This document shows positions 9,138 through 16,874 of a DNA stretch of 64,000 bases, piece after piece (within the stretch, counting starts at the first letter, position 1; each line of letters opens with the position of its first letter). The notes under the pieces were generated by a model. It was not told where the DNA came from, made no database searches, and saw only the letters and a program-made list of their open reading frames with translations. The stretch lies in contig JAFDVO010000022.1 of NCBI GenBank assembly GCA_018268955.1, positions 124,001 through 188,000 on the forward strand. Reading direction: 5' to 3'. The DNA comes from Acidobacteriota bacterium. GTDB taxonomy: Bacteria; Acidobacteriota; Vicinamibacteria; Vicinamibacterales; CAVVIG01. The translations under genes and the position numbers were made by a program.

Positions 9138-9378
9138 CTACGCGTGCCGCTGAAGCGTGGCGGCTACGCGTGCCGCTGAAGCGTGGCGGCTACGCGTGCC
9201 GCTGAAGCGTGGCGGCTACGCGTGCCGCTGAACCGTGGCGGCTACGCGTGCCGCTGAACCGTGCGGCTACGCGTGCCGCTGAAGCGTGGCGGCCACGCGT
9301 GCCGCTGAAGCGTCGCGGCGACGAATGCGGCCAGAGCGTTGCGGCTACGAATGTGGCTGAAGCGGGCCGGGGACGAAT
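9123..9378. repeat. 26-bp tandem repeat array, about ten copies
   Basis: Head-to-tail unit GCTGAAGCGTGGCGGCTACG + CGTGCC. Copies start at 9123, 9149, 9175, 9201 (identical), 9227 and 9253 (AACC variants, the second one base shorter), 9278, then diverged copies at 9304, 9330 and a partial one at 9356. There are no spacers. The array fills almost the whole gap between the permease operon and the convergent TPR gene. Confidence 0.92.
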
Positions 9379-9409
9379 CCGATCGCCAGCGGCCGTGAGG
9401 CGTCGACGG

Positions 9410-10825
9410 TCAGTGTCCAGGGCTGTCGTGCGTGGATTCGCGCGTTGTCAGGCGTTGGTCGAGTGCGGCGATGGTAAGGTTGGCGGCATCGAGCAACTGC
9501 GCGCGCGTGATGCTGACGCGCGCGCCGCGGAGTTCACCGGCCTCGATCTGCGCGTGCGCGAGGTCGCCGAGGAGGCCAATGTCGGTTGGGCGCTCCGCCA
9601 CCGCCTTCTGCAGCCAGGGGATTGCCGTGGGCCAATCGTGCAGCGTGACGGAGAGCGCCCCGATGCGTGCGGCCTGGCCCGCCGCGATGGTGTCGGGGCC
9701 GGTGAGCGCGACGTAATCCATCAGGGCCGTCCGTGCGACATCGTGGTGCCCGAGCTGCTGGGCCACGGTGGCGAGCTGTGGAAACGCTGAGGGATCCAGC
9801 GGGTACCGCTCGACCGCCTGCTGGAACACCTGCTCGGCAGCGTCGAGCTGGCCCGAGAGGGCGAGCGCACGGCCGTACAGCGTCTTGATCTCGCTCGTGG
9901 CGTTCAGGGCGGAGGCGGCGCGTTCGAGCGCTTCGAGCGCCTTGCCGAGCGCCTCGGCGCCGTCGCGCCGCTCTTCGACCACCTGCAGCCAGACCCGACC
10001 CAGCGCGGCATTGACGAGGGCCTGATCGGTCGTCTGCTCGAGCGCCGCCGTCAGGGTGGCTACGGCAAGATCGGCCTTGCCCGCTTTCGCCTGAGCGAGG
10101 CCGACCGCCACCTGGCGTTCGACCCGGCGGCCTTCGAGGCCGGCCAGCACCTGCAGTTGCTGCACCTGCTCGGTATAGCGGCCCTCGGCCGCGTAGAGGT
10201 CGGCCAGCTCTTCGCGGGCGGGCACGAGCCCGGGCGCGCGCTCGACCGCTTCGCGCAGCAGCGCGAGCGCCTCGTCGCGATGCCCCTGATCGCGCAGGCA
10301 GAGCGCGGCGAGATAGCGGGCGTCACCGGATCGATCGTCCAGCGCGATCGCCGCCCGCGCATCGGTCAGCGCGGCGTCGAGCTGCCCGTCACGGTACCGC
10401 GCAAGGGCCAGCTTGTACCGGACAAGGGCGGAGTGGTCATCGAGGGAGAGGCGCGCCTGGTACGTGTCGGCGGCGCGGTGGAAACGCTCCTGCGCGAACA
10501 GGACGTCGCCGAGCAGCTCGAGCGGCCGGGTGGCGGTCGGGTCGAGCGCAGCAGCCGCGCGGAAGTCGCGCGCGGCCACATCGTAGTCGCCACGCTGCCT
10601 GTAGGTTTCGCCGCGGCGCAACCGAGCCAGCATCGCATCAGGTCGTACCGCGATGGCGCCACTGAAATCCTCGATCGCCGCCAGCGTCTCGCCCGCGGCG
10701 AGCGCGGCCTCGCCCGATGCGATCAGCGTCCGGTAGCTGCGGTCCCTGGCTGCGGCGCGGTAGGCAAGTGCCCCGGCGACGGCAGCGACGGCAAGCAGCG
10801 CGGTGAGGACAAGTGCTCGTTTCAC
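9410..10825 (-). CDS. Membrane-anchored tetratricopeptide repeat protein
   Basis: A 471-residue protein with an N-terminal membrane anchor (RALVLTALLAVAAVAGALAY) and consecutive TPR units through the rest, e.g. PDAMLARLRRGETYRQRGDY, PTATRPLELLGDVLFAQERF and EIKTLYGRALALSGQLDAAE. TPRs are protein-protein scaffolds; the partner is unknown. It is divergent from the ECF sigma gene, sharing a 72-bp intergenic region. Start is GTG at 10825. A TACGAT box ends nine bases before it on the same strand, so the mRNA may be leaderless. Confidence 0.85.
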   Translation of the reverse strand: MKRALVLTALLAVAAVAGALAYRAAARDRSYRTLIASGEAALAAGETLAAIEDFSGAIAVRPDAMLARLRRGETYRQRGDYDVAARDFRAAAALDPTATRPLELLGDVLFAQERFHRAADTYQARLSLDDHSALVRYKLALARYRDGQLDAALTDARAAIALDDRSGDARYLAALCLRDQGHRDEALALLREAVERAPGLVPAREELADLYAAEGRYTEQVQQLQVLAGLEGRRVERQVAVGLAQAKAGKADLAVATLTAALEQTTDQALVNAALGRVWLQVVEERRDGAEALGKALEALERAASALNATSEIKTLYGRALALSGQLDAAEQVFQQAVERYPLDPSAFPQLATVAQQLGHHDVARTALMDYVALTGPDTIAAGQAARIGALSVTLHDWPTAIPWLQKAVAERPTDIGLLGDLAHAQIEAGELRGARVSITRAQLLDAANLTIAALDQRLTTRESTHDSPGH

Positions 10826-10833
10826 CGGCGTTT

Positions 10834-10839
10834 ATCGTA
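10834..10839 (-). promoter_or_regulatory. Candidate -10 box of the TPR gene (leaderless)
   Basis: TACGAT on the minus strand, eight bases between it and the GTG start at 10825, no ribosome site in between. No convincing -35 box. Confidence 0.4.
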
Positions 10840-10859
10840 ACAGCGCCAGCTGATGTCAG

Positions 10860-10887
10860 GGAACTTTCACAGGGAAGCGGGGTCTAA
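10860..10887 (+). promoter_or_regulatory. Sigma-E/ECF-type promoter of the first ECF sigma gene
   Basis: GGAACTT (10860-10866), 15-bp spacer, GTCTAA (10882-10887). This is close to the classical sigma-E consensus. The same arrangement with the same spacer precedes the second ECF sigma gene (48718-48745), which suggests autoregulation. Confidence 0.75.
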
Positions 10888-10897
10888 GTCCGGTAAC

Positions 10898-11512
10898 ATG
10901 TTGTCTGTGAAACAGGCCAGGGCGGTCGGTTGGTCAGACATCGGCGTCCGAGAAGCGGAGCTCATCCAGCGCTGCGCCACTGGCGATGAGTCCGCGTTCG
11001 CTGAGCTTGTCGCCGAGCACCAGAGAATGGTGGTGCAACTCGCGATGAATCTCCTCGGCGATCGTGACGAAGCCCTGGATTTGTCGCAGGACGTGTTCAT
11101 CCGCGTGTTCCGGACGATTGGCCAGTTCCGCGGGCAGTCTGCGCTGCGCACCTGGATCTACCGTATCGCGGTCAATCAGGCGCGCAACCGCCATCGCTTC
11201 TGGCGTCGCCGGCGGCGCGCCGACCAGGTGTCGCTCGACGCGCATGTCGAAGCGCACGGCGAGTTCCAGTGCGCGGCCGACGTTGGCCCGGATCGCATCC
11301 TCGCACAGAAGGAACTGGCCACCCGTCTCCAGAATGCCCTCGACGCGCTGCCGTTCGATCAGCGCACGGTGATCGTTCTGAGGGAAGTGGACGGTCTCAG
11401 CTACGACGAAATCGCGTTTTCGCTCGGTGTGGCGGTTGGCACGGTCAAGTCCCGGCTCACGCGCGCGCGACAGACGCTCCGCGCGGGGCTTCGGGAGCAG
11501 AGGACGGCATGA
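10898..11512 (+). CDS. ECF RNA polymerase sigma factor (RpoE-like)
   Basis: A 204-residue sigma-70-family factor with region 2 (EAELIQRCATGDESAFAELV; DEALDLSQDVFIRVFRTIGQ; TWIYRIAVNQARNRHR) and region 4 (LDALPFDQRTVIVLREVDGL; YDEIAFSLGVAVGTVKSRLT) joined by a short linker. It directs RNA polymerase to stress promoters. I start at ATG 10898 because an upstream in-frame codon at 10853 would lie before the probable promoter at 10860-10887; the resulting mRNA would have almost no leader. The stop overlaps the anti-sigma ATG (ATGA). Confidence 0.93.
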   Translation: MLSVKQARAVGWSDIGVREAELIQRCATGDESAFAELVAEHQRMVVQLAMNLLGDRDEALDLSQDVFIRVFRTIGQFRGQSALRTWIYRIAVNQARNRHRFWRRRRRADQVSLDAHVEAHGEFQCAADVGPDRILAQKELATRLQNALDALPFDQRTVIVLREVDGLSYDEIAFSLGVAVGTVKSRLTRARQTLRAGLREQRTA

Positions 11513-12417
11513 AGGTCCTCATCTGCGAAGAAGCTCGACCCCTCCTCGAGGAGTACCACGACGACGAGCTGCCGGTCAGCGACCAGATCGCGGTCCGGGC
11601 GCACCTTGAATGGTGCGACGAGTGCTCGGAGATCTTCTCTGACCTGCGGCTGATGCGAGGGCTGGTCCGGTCGACCGCGCCGGGGCAGGCGCTCCTCGAG
11701 CAGCAGGATCGCACCACCTTCCAGGCAGGCGTCATTACGCGTGCGAAGGCCGAGGCCCGCTACTCCTGGTCGGCCCGGGTGCGCGGCGTGTTCGATGAGT
11801 CGCACCTCGTCTACGCAGGCATCGGCGCCGCGGCAGCGACCGTGTTCTGCGTGCTGATCCTGCTCAGCATGATGCGGTTCGCGACCCGCGAGCGTCCCGA
11901 CTCGCTGGCCGCCATCGTCAGCCTGCTCGCGTCGCCGAAAGTGGCGACCATCGATGAGTACGCACCGGGCATGAACAAGAACCCGGTCGTGGTCGACGCC
12001 CGCATGTTGATGCCGCGCGCGCTGGACCAGTTGTTCCTCGCCGCCGCCTCCGCGACCGACGAGTCGGTGTTCACGCTGTCGGCCGTGGTCACGCGCGAGG
12101 GGCGCATTGCCAACCTCGAGTGGCATTCCCCGAGCGGCCGCACGCCAAAGGCGGGCAGCCGCGAGGCCGAGACGGTTGACACGCTGCTCAACACCGCGTC
12201 GCTTGCCCGGTTCGAGCCCGCACGCGTCCAGGGCCTGCCGATCGCCGTCAACATGGTGTGGCTGGTGGCCAACACCACCGTGCGCGCGCCCAAGCTCGCG
12301 ACGACGCTCGAGCTTCCGCCAACCACCGCGCCAGCCGCGACCAGCACCACGCCGGGCCCGCGCAAGCGCCGCGTCGACATCATCCTCGCCGCCGACCCGC
12401 GCCGCATCGTCGCCTGA
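11509..12417 (+). CDS. Transmembrane zinc-finger anti-sigma factor with TonB-C-like domain
   Basis: A 302-residue protein. Its N-terminal cytoplasmic part carries the HxxxCxxC zinc-binding anti-sigma motif (His32, Cys36, Cys39). One membrane segment follows at about 100-123 (VYAGIGAAAATVFCVLILLS). The periplasmic part, about 160-275, resembles a TonB C-terminal domain (VVTREGRIANLEW; ARFEPARVQGLPIAVNM), with a Pro/Thr-rich tail. It should hold the upstream sigma factor inactive until an envelope signal acts. It starts at ATG 11509 inside the sigma stop. The TonB-C resemblance is by eye. Confidence 0.85.
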   Translation: MKVLICEEARPLLEEYHDDELPVSDQIAVRAHLEWCDECSEIFSDLRLMRGLVRSTAPGQALLEQQDRTTFQAGVITRAKAEARYSWSARVRGVFDESHLVYAGIGAAAATVFCVLILLSMMRFATRERPDSLAAIVSLLASPKVATIDEYAPGMNKNPVVVDARMLMPRALDQLFLAAASATDESVFTLSAVVTREGRIANLEWHSPSGRTPKAGSREAETVDTLLNTASLARFEPARVQGLPIAVNMVWLVANTTVRAPKLATTLELPPTTAPAATSTTPGPRKRRVDIILAADPRRIVA

Positions 12418-12447
12418 TCGCGACGCGCACACCTGAAACAGCAGAGG

Positions 12448-12473
12448 GCACGCACCCGGGTTCCGGGTCGTGC
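12448..12473. terminator. Hairpin between convergent genes (probable bidirectional terminator)
   Basis: GCACG-C-ACCCGG (12448-12459) pairs with CCGGGT-CGTGC (12463-12473): an 11-bp stem with one bulged C and a three-base loop, midway between the anti-sigma stop and the stop of the minus-strand propeller gene. No T-run is present. Confidence 0.5.
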
Positions 12474-12478
12474 CGCGC

Positions 12479-14719
12479 CTACTTCGCCTCGACCTGCGTC
12501 GTCGCGACGTTGTTCATCGCGTCCATCGCACGCAGGGTGAGCCCACGCGGCCCGAGTGCACCATCGATCGTGAACTCGTAGTGCTCGTTGCGTGAGTCCG
12601 CGATGCCGTCCGCGGGGAAGAGCGGCCGCCAGTTCTGGCCGTCGCTCGACACCTCGAGCTTCGCGATGGGGGAGTGGTCGTCCCGTACGTCGATGGTGAT
12701 GACGGTTCGACCGCCGTCCTGCTTGATCGACGGGGCTCCAAACGTGGGAGCGGTGTTGTCGATATCGAAGGCGGAGCTTTCCAGCTCGCCGGTCATCGCG
12801 GCGCCGGCAGCGTTCGACGGCGCATCCGAAGCGACTACCCGGACGAAGTAGGTGCCGTTCGGCACGGTTGTCGTGTCCCACACGAGGATGTTGTCGGTAA
12901 GACCCGTGCGCAGCACCTTCCAGTTTGCATCTCCCTCGCGTCGGTACTGCACGTCGTAGGCGAGTTCGTCTTCGTTCTCGTCTTCAGCCCGCCACTGTAG
13001 TGTCTGGAGGCCCTTCTGATACGTCTTCCGTCCGACCGCGGAGCCCGAGCCCTGCGTCTGGGCAGCCTGGGTCAGCTTCCGCTCTGGCGTGGTCTGGTTG
13101 TCGAAGCCGGCGAGATCCGGGTCGCCGGTGCTGTACGGCTTCTGATAGACGATGCCCGGCGGCTGCACCGTGATCGAGCGCACGACCGGCCTGATGTTGC
13201 GGGGCAGATACGCGGCGGTGACCGACGTGAGCACCGGCCCATCGCCGCTGCCCGACAGGGTGGCGCGCCACTGCAGGTAGCGGGCCTTCGGGCTGACGAT
13301 CGCGGCCGGGGAGGTCGTGTACGGCGCGGACCAGGCGCTCCACGTGTCGTCGGGTGTTTCGGTGTTGCCGCTGCGCGTGGACATCTCGATGCGGTTGTTC
13401 CCGCTGGCTGTGCCGCGCCAGGTGATGCTGCCCCACGACGAGGCCTGCGTGGCGTCACGCACCTCCGACTCGTAGGTGCCACGACTGGCGTGGTCGGCAG
13501 AGAGCCTCGAGACTTTTCCCGGGTTCGCCGTGGCGAAGTAGATCCGGCCGCGCGCGTCCTTGTAGAGCGCGGTGACCTGCGCCGCTGGAGCGCGGGCGAG
13601 GAGGACCGGCCTCACGGGATCGCCGTCGAGCCTGTAGATCTTCCCTTTGTCACCGGTGGCGACCACCACGTGCTGATCGCCGTCGAAGGTCAGGTCGTAC
13701 GGAAGGTCCTCACGGGAATCCCAGAGCATGTCCCAGAGCCCATCCGGGGCGATGCGGTAGATGGCGCCCTTCGAGGTTCCCGACGCGGGCCGGGTGGTGC
13801 TGCCGCTGCCGCCGCCGCTGCCCGAGTCGACGACCACCGCCGTGATCTCCGTCGACACGGAAACCGAGGCAACGGGCGCACCGGGCGTGCTGCCGCCTGT
13901 CTGCTGGGGCGTGACGTCGGCCGGTGTGGCAGGGGCCGCGTTGCTGTTCGGTCGTCCGTTCGCCGCGACAACCAGGAGCGTGCCCTTGTCGTCGAACCGC
14001 AGGGCGCGGATCTCCTGGTAGGGCGTATCGAGCAGGAGGAACCCCTTGCCCTGCGCGTCGACCTTGAAGACGCGACCGGGCGACTCGGTGCCGACGAGCA
14101 GGTTGCCCGCCTTGTCGAACGCGAGTGCCGTCGCGTGGGTCGCCTTCGTGTCGTAGAAGAGGGCACCGATGCCATCCGGCGCGATCCTGTAGACGACACC
14201 CCGCTCGCCCGTGCCGGCGTAGACGTTCCCCTTCGCGTCGGTCGTCAGGGCCCAGACGTACTTCTGGGCCGGGTCGAAGAACGGTGTCGCCTTTCCGTCC
14301 CGGTCGACCTTATAGATCTGGCCGTCGGGTGAACTGCCGACGTAGATGCCGCCGTTCGGCCCCGGGGCGATCGCGTGAATCTCCAGTTCGGTGGCGTCGA
14401 AGAACTGCGACCCGCGTCCCTGCGGATCGATGCGGTAGACGCGGCCGTCATTGCCGGTGCCGACGAACAGGCTGCCGTCAGGTGCGGGCACCACCGTCCA
14501 CAGGTACGGCGAGGGCGTCTCGTAAACGACCTCGGTCGCCGGGCCGAGCATCAACTGGCCCCTGGCGTCCACCGAGAGGTTCTGCAGGTCGCCCTTCAGG
14601 AACTCGGGCTGTGTTGCGGCGGTGAAGAACTTCGGGGACGAGGCGTCGGTGGCTGCACCGGCGCAGGCGACGAGCAGCGCGACGGCGAGCGCCCGTCGCG
14701 CATACCGGGAAATCAGCAT
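12479..14719 (-). CDS. Large secreted beta-propeller protein with C-terminal beta-sandwich domains
   Basis: A 746-residue exported protein with an N-terminal signal peptide (ALAVALLVACAGA). Residues about 60-440 hold repeated propeller blades with motifs such as GSLFVGTGNDGRVYRID, GGIYVGSSPDGQIYKVD and GNVYAGTGERGVVYRIA, interrupted by a low-complexity Gly/Ser/Thr insert near 300-330. The C-terminal part contains fibronectin-III-like stretches (VQYRREGDANWKVL). Function unknown; probably periplasmic or surface binding. Start ATG at 14719 lies 32 bases after the S55 peptidase stop, so the two form an operon. Confidence 0.83.
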   Translation of the reverse strand: MLISRYARRALAVALLVACAGAATDASSPKFFTAATQPEFLKGDLQNLSVDARGQLMLGPATEVVYETPSPYLWTVVPAPDGSLFVGTGNDGRVYRIDPQGRGSQFFDATELEIHAIAPGPNGGIYVGSSPDGQIYKVDRDGKATPFFDPAQKYVWALTTDAKGNVYAGTGERGVVYRIAPDGIGALFYDTKATHATALAFDKAGNLLVGTESPGRVFKVDAQGKGFLLLDTPYQEIRALRFDDKGTLLVVAANGRPNSNAAPATPADVTPQQTGGSTPGAPVASVSVSTEITAVVVDSGSGGGSGSTTRPASGTSKGAIYRIAPDGLWDMLWDSREDLPYDLTFDGDQHVVVATGDKGKIYRLDGDPVRPVLLARAPAAQVTALYKDARGRIYFATANPGKVSRLSADHASRGTYESEVRDATQASSWGSITWRGTASGNNRIEMSTRSGNTETPDDTWSAWSAPYTTSPAAIVSPKARYLQWRATLSGSGDGPVLTSVTAAYLPRNIRPVVRSITVQPPGIVYQKPYSTGDPDLAGFDNQTTPERKLTQAAQTQGSGSAVGRKTYQKGLQTLQWRAEDENEDELAYDVQYRREGDANWKVLRTGLTDNILVWDTTTVPNGTYFVRVVASDAPSNAAGAAMTGELESSAFDIDNTAPTFGAPSIKQDGGRTVITIDVRDDHSPIAKLEVSSDGQNWRPLFPADGIADSRNEHYEFTIDGALGPRGLTLRAMDAMNNVATTQVEAK

Positions 14720-14751
14720 CGTGAGTCTCTGCAAGAAGGTGTGGGCGAGCG

Positions 14752-16596
14752 TCAGTTGCCCGAGAGCTGAATCGTGAGCGAGCGGACCCCGCTGATCGCC
14801 TGCTCGGTGCGGAGCTGCCATTCGCCGAGCGTCGCGGTCTGCAGCGCGCTGGTGTTGCCGCCGCTGCGGTCCGACTCGATGACGGCCAGCACGGACGGCG
14901 GGAGCGAGGACAGCAGTTCACCGCTCACCACGGCACCCGCATCCGACGACATCAGCTTCACGTAGATGGTGTTCGTGCGGCGGGCCCGGTTGAGCGCCTT
15001 GACGATCTGCGGCACGCTGCGCGGTTGCGGAAGCCGTGCCTCGCGCTGCTCGGTCTGGTTGAGGCGCTGCCCGTCGGACACGGTGAGCGCCAGCGTGCCG
15101 CGCGCATTCGGCGGGATCTCGATCGGAATCGTCTGGATGATGTCCTCGCCGCGATAGGTGCGCAGCAGCACCTTGAGCGGGATGGTGCGGCCAGGCCGAG
15201 GGCGTGGGTCGTCCAGCCACACCCGTTCGAGCTGGGCGGTGCGGGGCTGCTCGGTCGACTTCACCGAGATCTCCAGCGCCTCCATGTCGACCGTTTCGTA
15301 CTCGTTGTTCACCATCGCGGTGATGGGCGCGACGATGTAGGCCGAGGTATTCGACGCGGCGTTCTCGCCGGCAAACATGTTGTCGAGCGCGATCGGCTCG
15401 TGCCCCTTGATCTTCAGCCGGCCCTGCACGGAGTACGTGGAGGTGCCAAACTGCCGCTCGTACGACGTCAGAGTGTTCACGAGCGCGGTGTAGGTCATCA
15501 GCGGGCCGAACATCTGATCCTTCACCGCGTTGAAGTGGAAGGTGCGGGTCCCGATGCCGCGATCAGCCTCGAGGGTCATCGTGACCGGCAGCAGTGACGG
15601 CCCTGATCCGAGCCGCCCCGCGATCGCGGTGGCGCGATCCTGGTTGAAGGTACCGATGACCTCACCGGTGCTCGAGAGCTTCGCGGACGAGAAGAGGCTC
15701 GGCAGCACCGTGTAGACGTAGGCGCGGGTCATCGGGAACTCGATCGGCCCGAGGTTGTACATCGGGTGGCCGAACGCGTAGACCTTGTTGTCGTCGATGT
15801 GTGTCACCGTGCCGGTCGCGCCGAGCTCGAGGTCGCCGCTGACGAAGGTGACACCCACCGCGTCGCCTGGCTTCAGCGGTCCGTCGAACTCCGCCATGCC
15901 CGCACGTGCGGCCGCGGCCGCACCGACCGGCACGAACCCCGAGTTGCGGAAGGTCGGTGCGAGGACGTCCGCTGCGCGCGTGTCGAAGCCCGAAATCGAC
16001 AGCGGCGTCGCAATCGGCCGCATCATCGTGCCGATCTCCGCGCCGAAGCCCGAGACGGACGAGACGCCCACGAGCTGGGCGTCGCCCGCGCGCTCGGTGA
16101 ACGGGCGATTCAGGTTGAGTGCCTTGCGAAAGGAGGCAAGCAGCGACTCGGGCTCGAGCGGAAAGGTGACATCGACACGAGCGCCGCCGGGGCGCGTCGC
16201 CGCCAGTGCCGTCGCATCGGTCATCTCCGCGATAGGCGTGATGCCCGCAATCGGTTCCTTGGGGAAGCTGCCGAGGGAATACGAGACGGCGCCAATCAGC
16301 TTGCCGTCGACGTAGACCGGGCTGCCGCTCATGCCGGCGATGACGCCGGTGTCAGCCAGCGGGCCGCCTTCGAGCCTGGCGAGGATCAGGTTGCGCTGCG
16401 TGCCGATGACGTTCTCGATGACCCCGATGATGTGGGCCTTGAACTCCTCGACACGGGTGCCGTTGAACACGGTCCGTCCGACCCCGACCATGCCTGGTCG
16501 GATGTCGTCGACGCTCATCTGCGGCGTGGCCGCCCGAAGCGTCGAGAGGAGCAGGAGCGACAGGCTGAGCACGATCGCGACGCGTCGGATCTTCAT
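14752..16596 (-). CDS. SpoIVB-like peptidase S55 family protein
   Basis: A 614-residue exported protein with a signal peptide (VAIVLSLSLLLLSTLRAA). The S55 (SpoIVB) serine peptidase domain follows: DDIRPGMVGVGRTVF, then GVIAGMSGSPVYVDGKLIGA, where Ser92 of MSGSP is the expected catalytic serine. Further family motifs include GDLELGATGTVTHIDDNKVY and AFGHP. In sporulators SpoIVB triggers pro-sigma-K processing; here there is no sporulation context, so a different periplasmic role is likely. The C-terminal third is unassigned. First gene of an operon with the propeller protein, divergent from the aromatic operon. Confidence 0.85.
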   Translation of the reverse strand: MKIRRVAIVLSLSLLLLSTLRAATPQMSVDDIRPGMVGVGRTVFNGTRVEEFKAHIIGVIENVIGTQRNLILARLEGGPLADTGVIAGMSGSPVYVDGKLIGAVSYSLGSFPKEPIAGITPIAEMTDATALAATRPGGARVDVTFPLEPESLLASFRKALNLNRPFTERAGDAQLVGVSSVSGFGAEIGTMMRPIATPLSISGFDTRAADVLAPTFRNSGFVPVGAAAAARAGMAEFDGPLKPGDAVGVTFVSGDLELGATGTVTHIDDNKVYAFGHPMYNLGPIEFPMTRAYVYTVLPSLFSSAKLSSTGEVIGTFNQDRATAIAGRLGSGPSLLPVTMTLEADRGIGTRTFHFNAVKDQMFGPLMTYTALVNTLTSYERQFGTSTYSVQGRLKIKGHEPIALDNMFAGENAASNTSAYIVAPITAMVNNEYETVDMEALEISVKSTEQPRTAQLERVWLDDPRPRPGRTIPLKVLLRTYRGEDIIQTIPIEIPPNARGTLALTVSDGQRLNQTEQREARLPQPRSVPQIVKALNRARRTNTIYVKLMSSDAGAVVSGELLSSLPPSVLAVIESDRSGGNTSALQTATLGEWQLRTEQAISGVRSLTIQLSGN

Positions 16597-16659
16597 GGGA
16601 AACCCATTTCGGTTATAGGGGAGAAGTGCTTACTGGTCAAGGAGAAATGGCCTTTCTCG

Positions 16660-16686
16660 TTGACACGGTCGAGCGGCGTCTGTTAT
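16660..16686 (+). promoter_or_regulatory. Promoter of the aromatic amino acid operon
   Basis: TTGACA (16660-16665) is a perfect -35; TGTTAT (16681-16686) matches four of six -10 positions at a short 15-bp spacing. Transcription would start near 16693, leaving about 190 bases of leader before aroDE. The leader contains the attenuator. Confidence 0.6.
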
Positions 16687-16742
16687 CGTCCAGACTTTCC
16701 GTGGCTGGTCACGCTCCTCTTCATTTCACCAACCGTGTCGAC

Positions 16743-16811
16743 GTGCCGGGCGCGAGCCTGTCTGCGTGGTGGTATTGGTGCACATCGGAAGAGGCGTCCG
16801 CTCTGGCCTGA
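16743..16811 (+). CDS. trpL: trp leader peptide with Trp-Trp-Tyr-Trp codons
   Basis: A short leader frame ending in TGA at 16809-16811. Read from GTG 16743 it encodes 22 residues; codons at 16767-16778 are TGG TGG TAT TGG. Tryptophan is otherwise rare, so the cluster is diagnostic. No good ribosome site is seen. An in-frame GTG at 16701, about eight bases from the predicted transcript start, would give a 36-residue version that also translates through segment 1. The peptide's function is its translation: stalling at Trp (and possibly Tyr) codons switches the downstream RNA fold. Start codon uncertain, reading frame secure. Confidence 0.8.
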   Translation: MPGASLSAWWYWCTSEEASALA

Positions 16812-16838
16812 ACTGCCACCGCGAATACGACATGGACT

Positions 16839-16874
16839 GCCTCTTCAGCCCCCGGTTGAAGAGGCTTTTTTTTT
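16839..16874 (+). terminator. Intrinsic terminator of the trp attenuator
   Basis: Nine-bp perfect stem GCCTCTTCA/TGAAGAGGC (16839-16847 and 16857-16865), nine-base loop, then nine consecutive T (16866-16874). It is the only strong T-run I noticed in the window. It lies eight bases before the aroDE start, so it must act as a conditional terminator. Confidence 0.93.

Larger units (their letters stand above)
16716..16874 (+). promoter_or_regulatory. trp attenuator: four-segment leader
   Basis: Segment 1 CCTCTTC (16716-16722) can pair with GAAGAGG of segment 2. Segment 2 GAAGAGGCGTCC (16788-16799) pairs with segment 3, GGAC-T-GCCTCTTC (16834-16846), as 12 bp with one bulged T: the antiterminator. 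Segment 3 GCCTCTTCA (16839-16847) instead pairs with segment 4 TGAAGAGGC (16857-16865), giving the terminator. 2:3 and 3:4 cannot coexist. The leader-peptide Trp codons lie just before segment 2 and its stop codon (16809) between segments 2 and 3. A ribosome stalled at Trp codons leaves segment 2 free (read-through); one reaching the stop masks it (termination). Confidence 0.88.

Noticed and set aside
9123-9378. CRISPR array
   Set aside because: Copies are directly abutting with no unique spacers, and no cas gene is near.
10853-10897. Upstream start for the first ECF sigma factor
   Set aside because: It would lie before or within the sigma-E-like promoter at 10860-10887.
16839-16874. Terminator of the upstream gene rather than an attenuator
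   Set aside because: The upstream gene is on the other strand and diverges, so the terminator can only act on transcripts of the aromatic operon leader.
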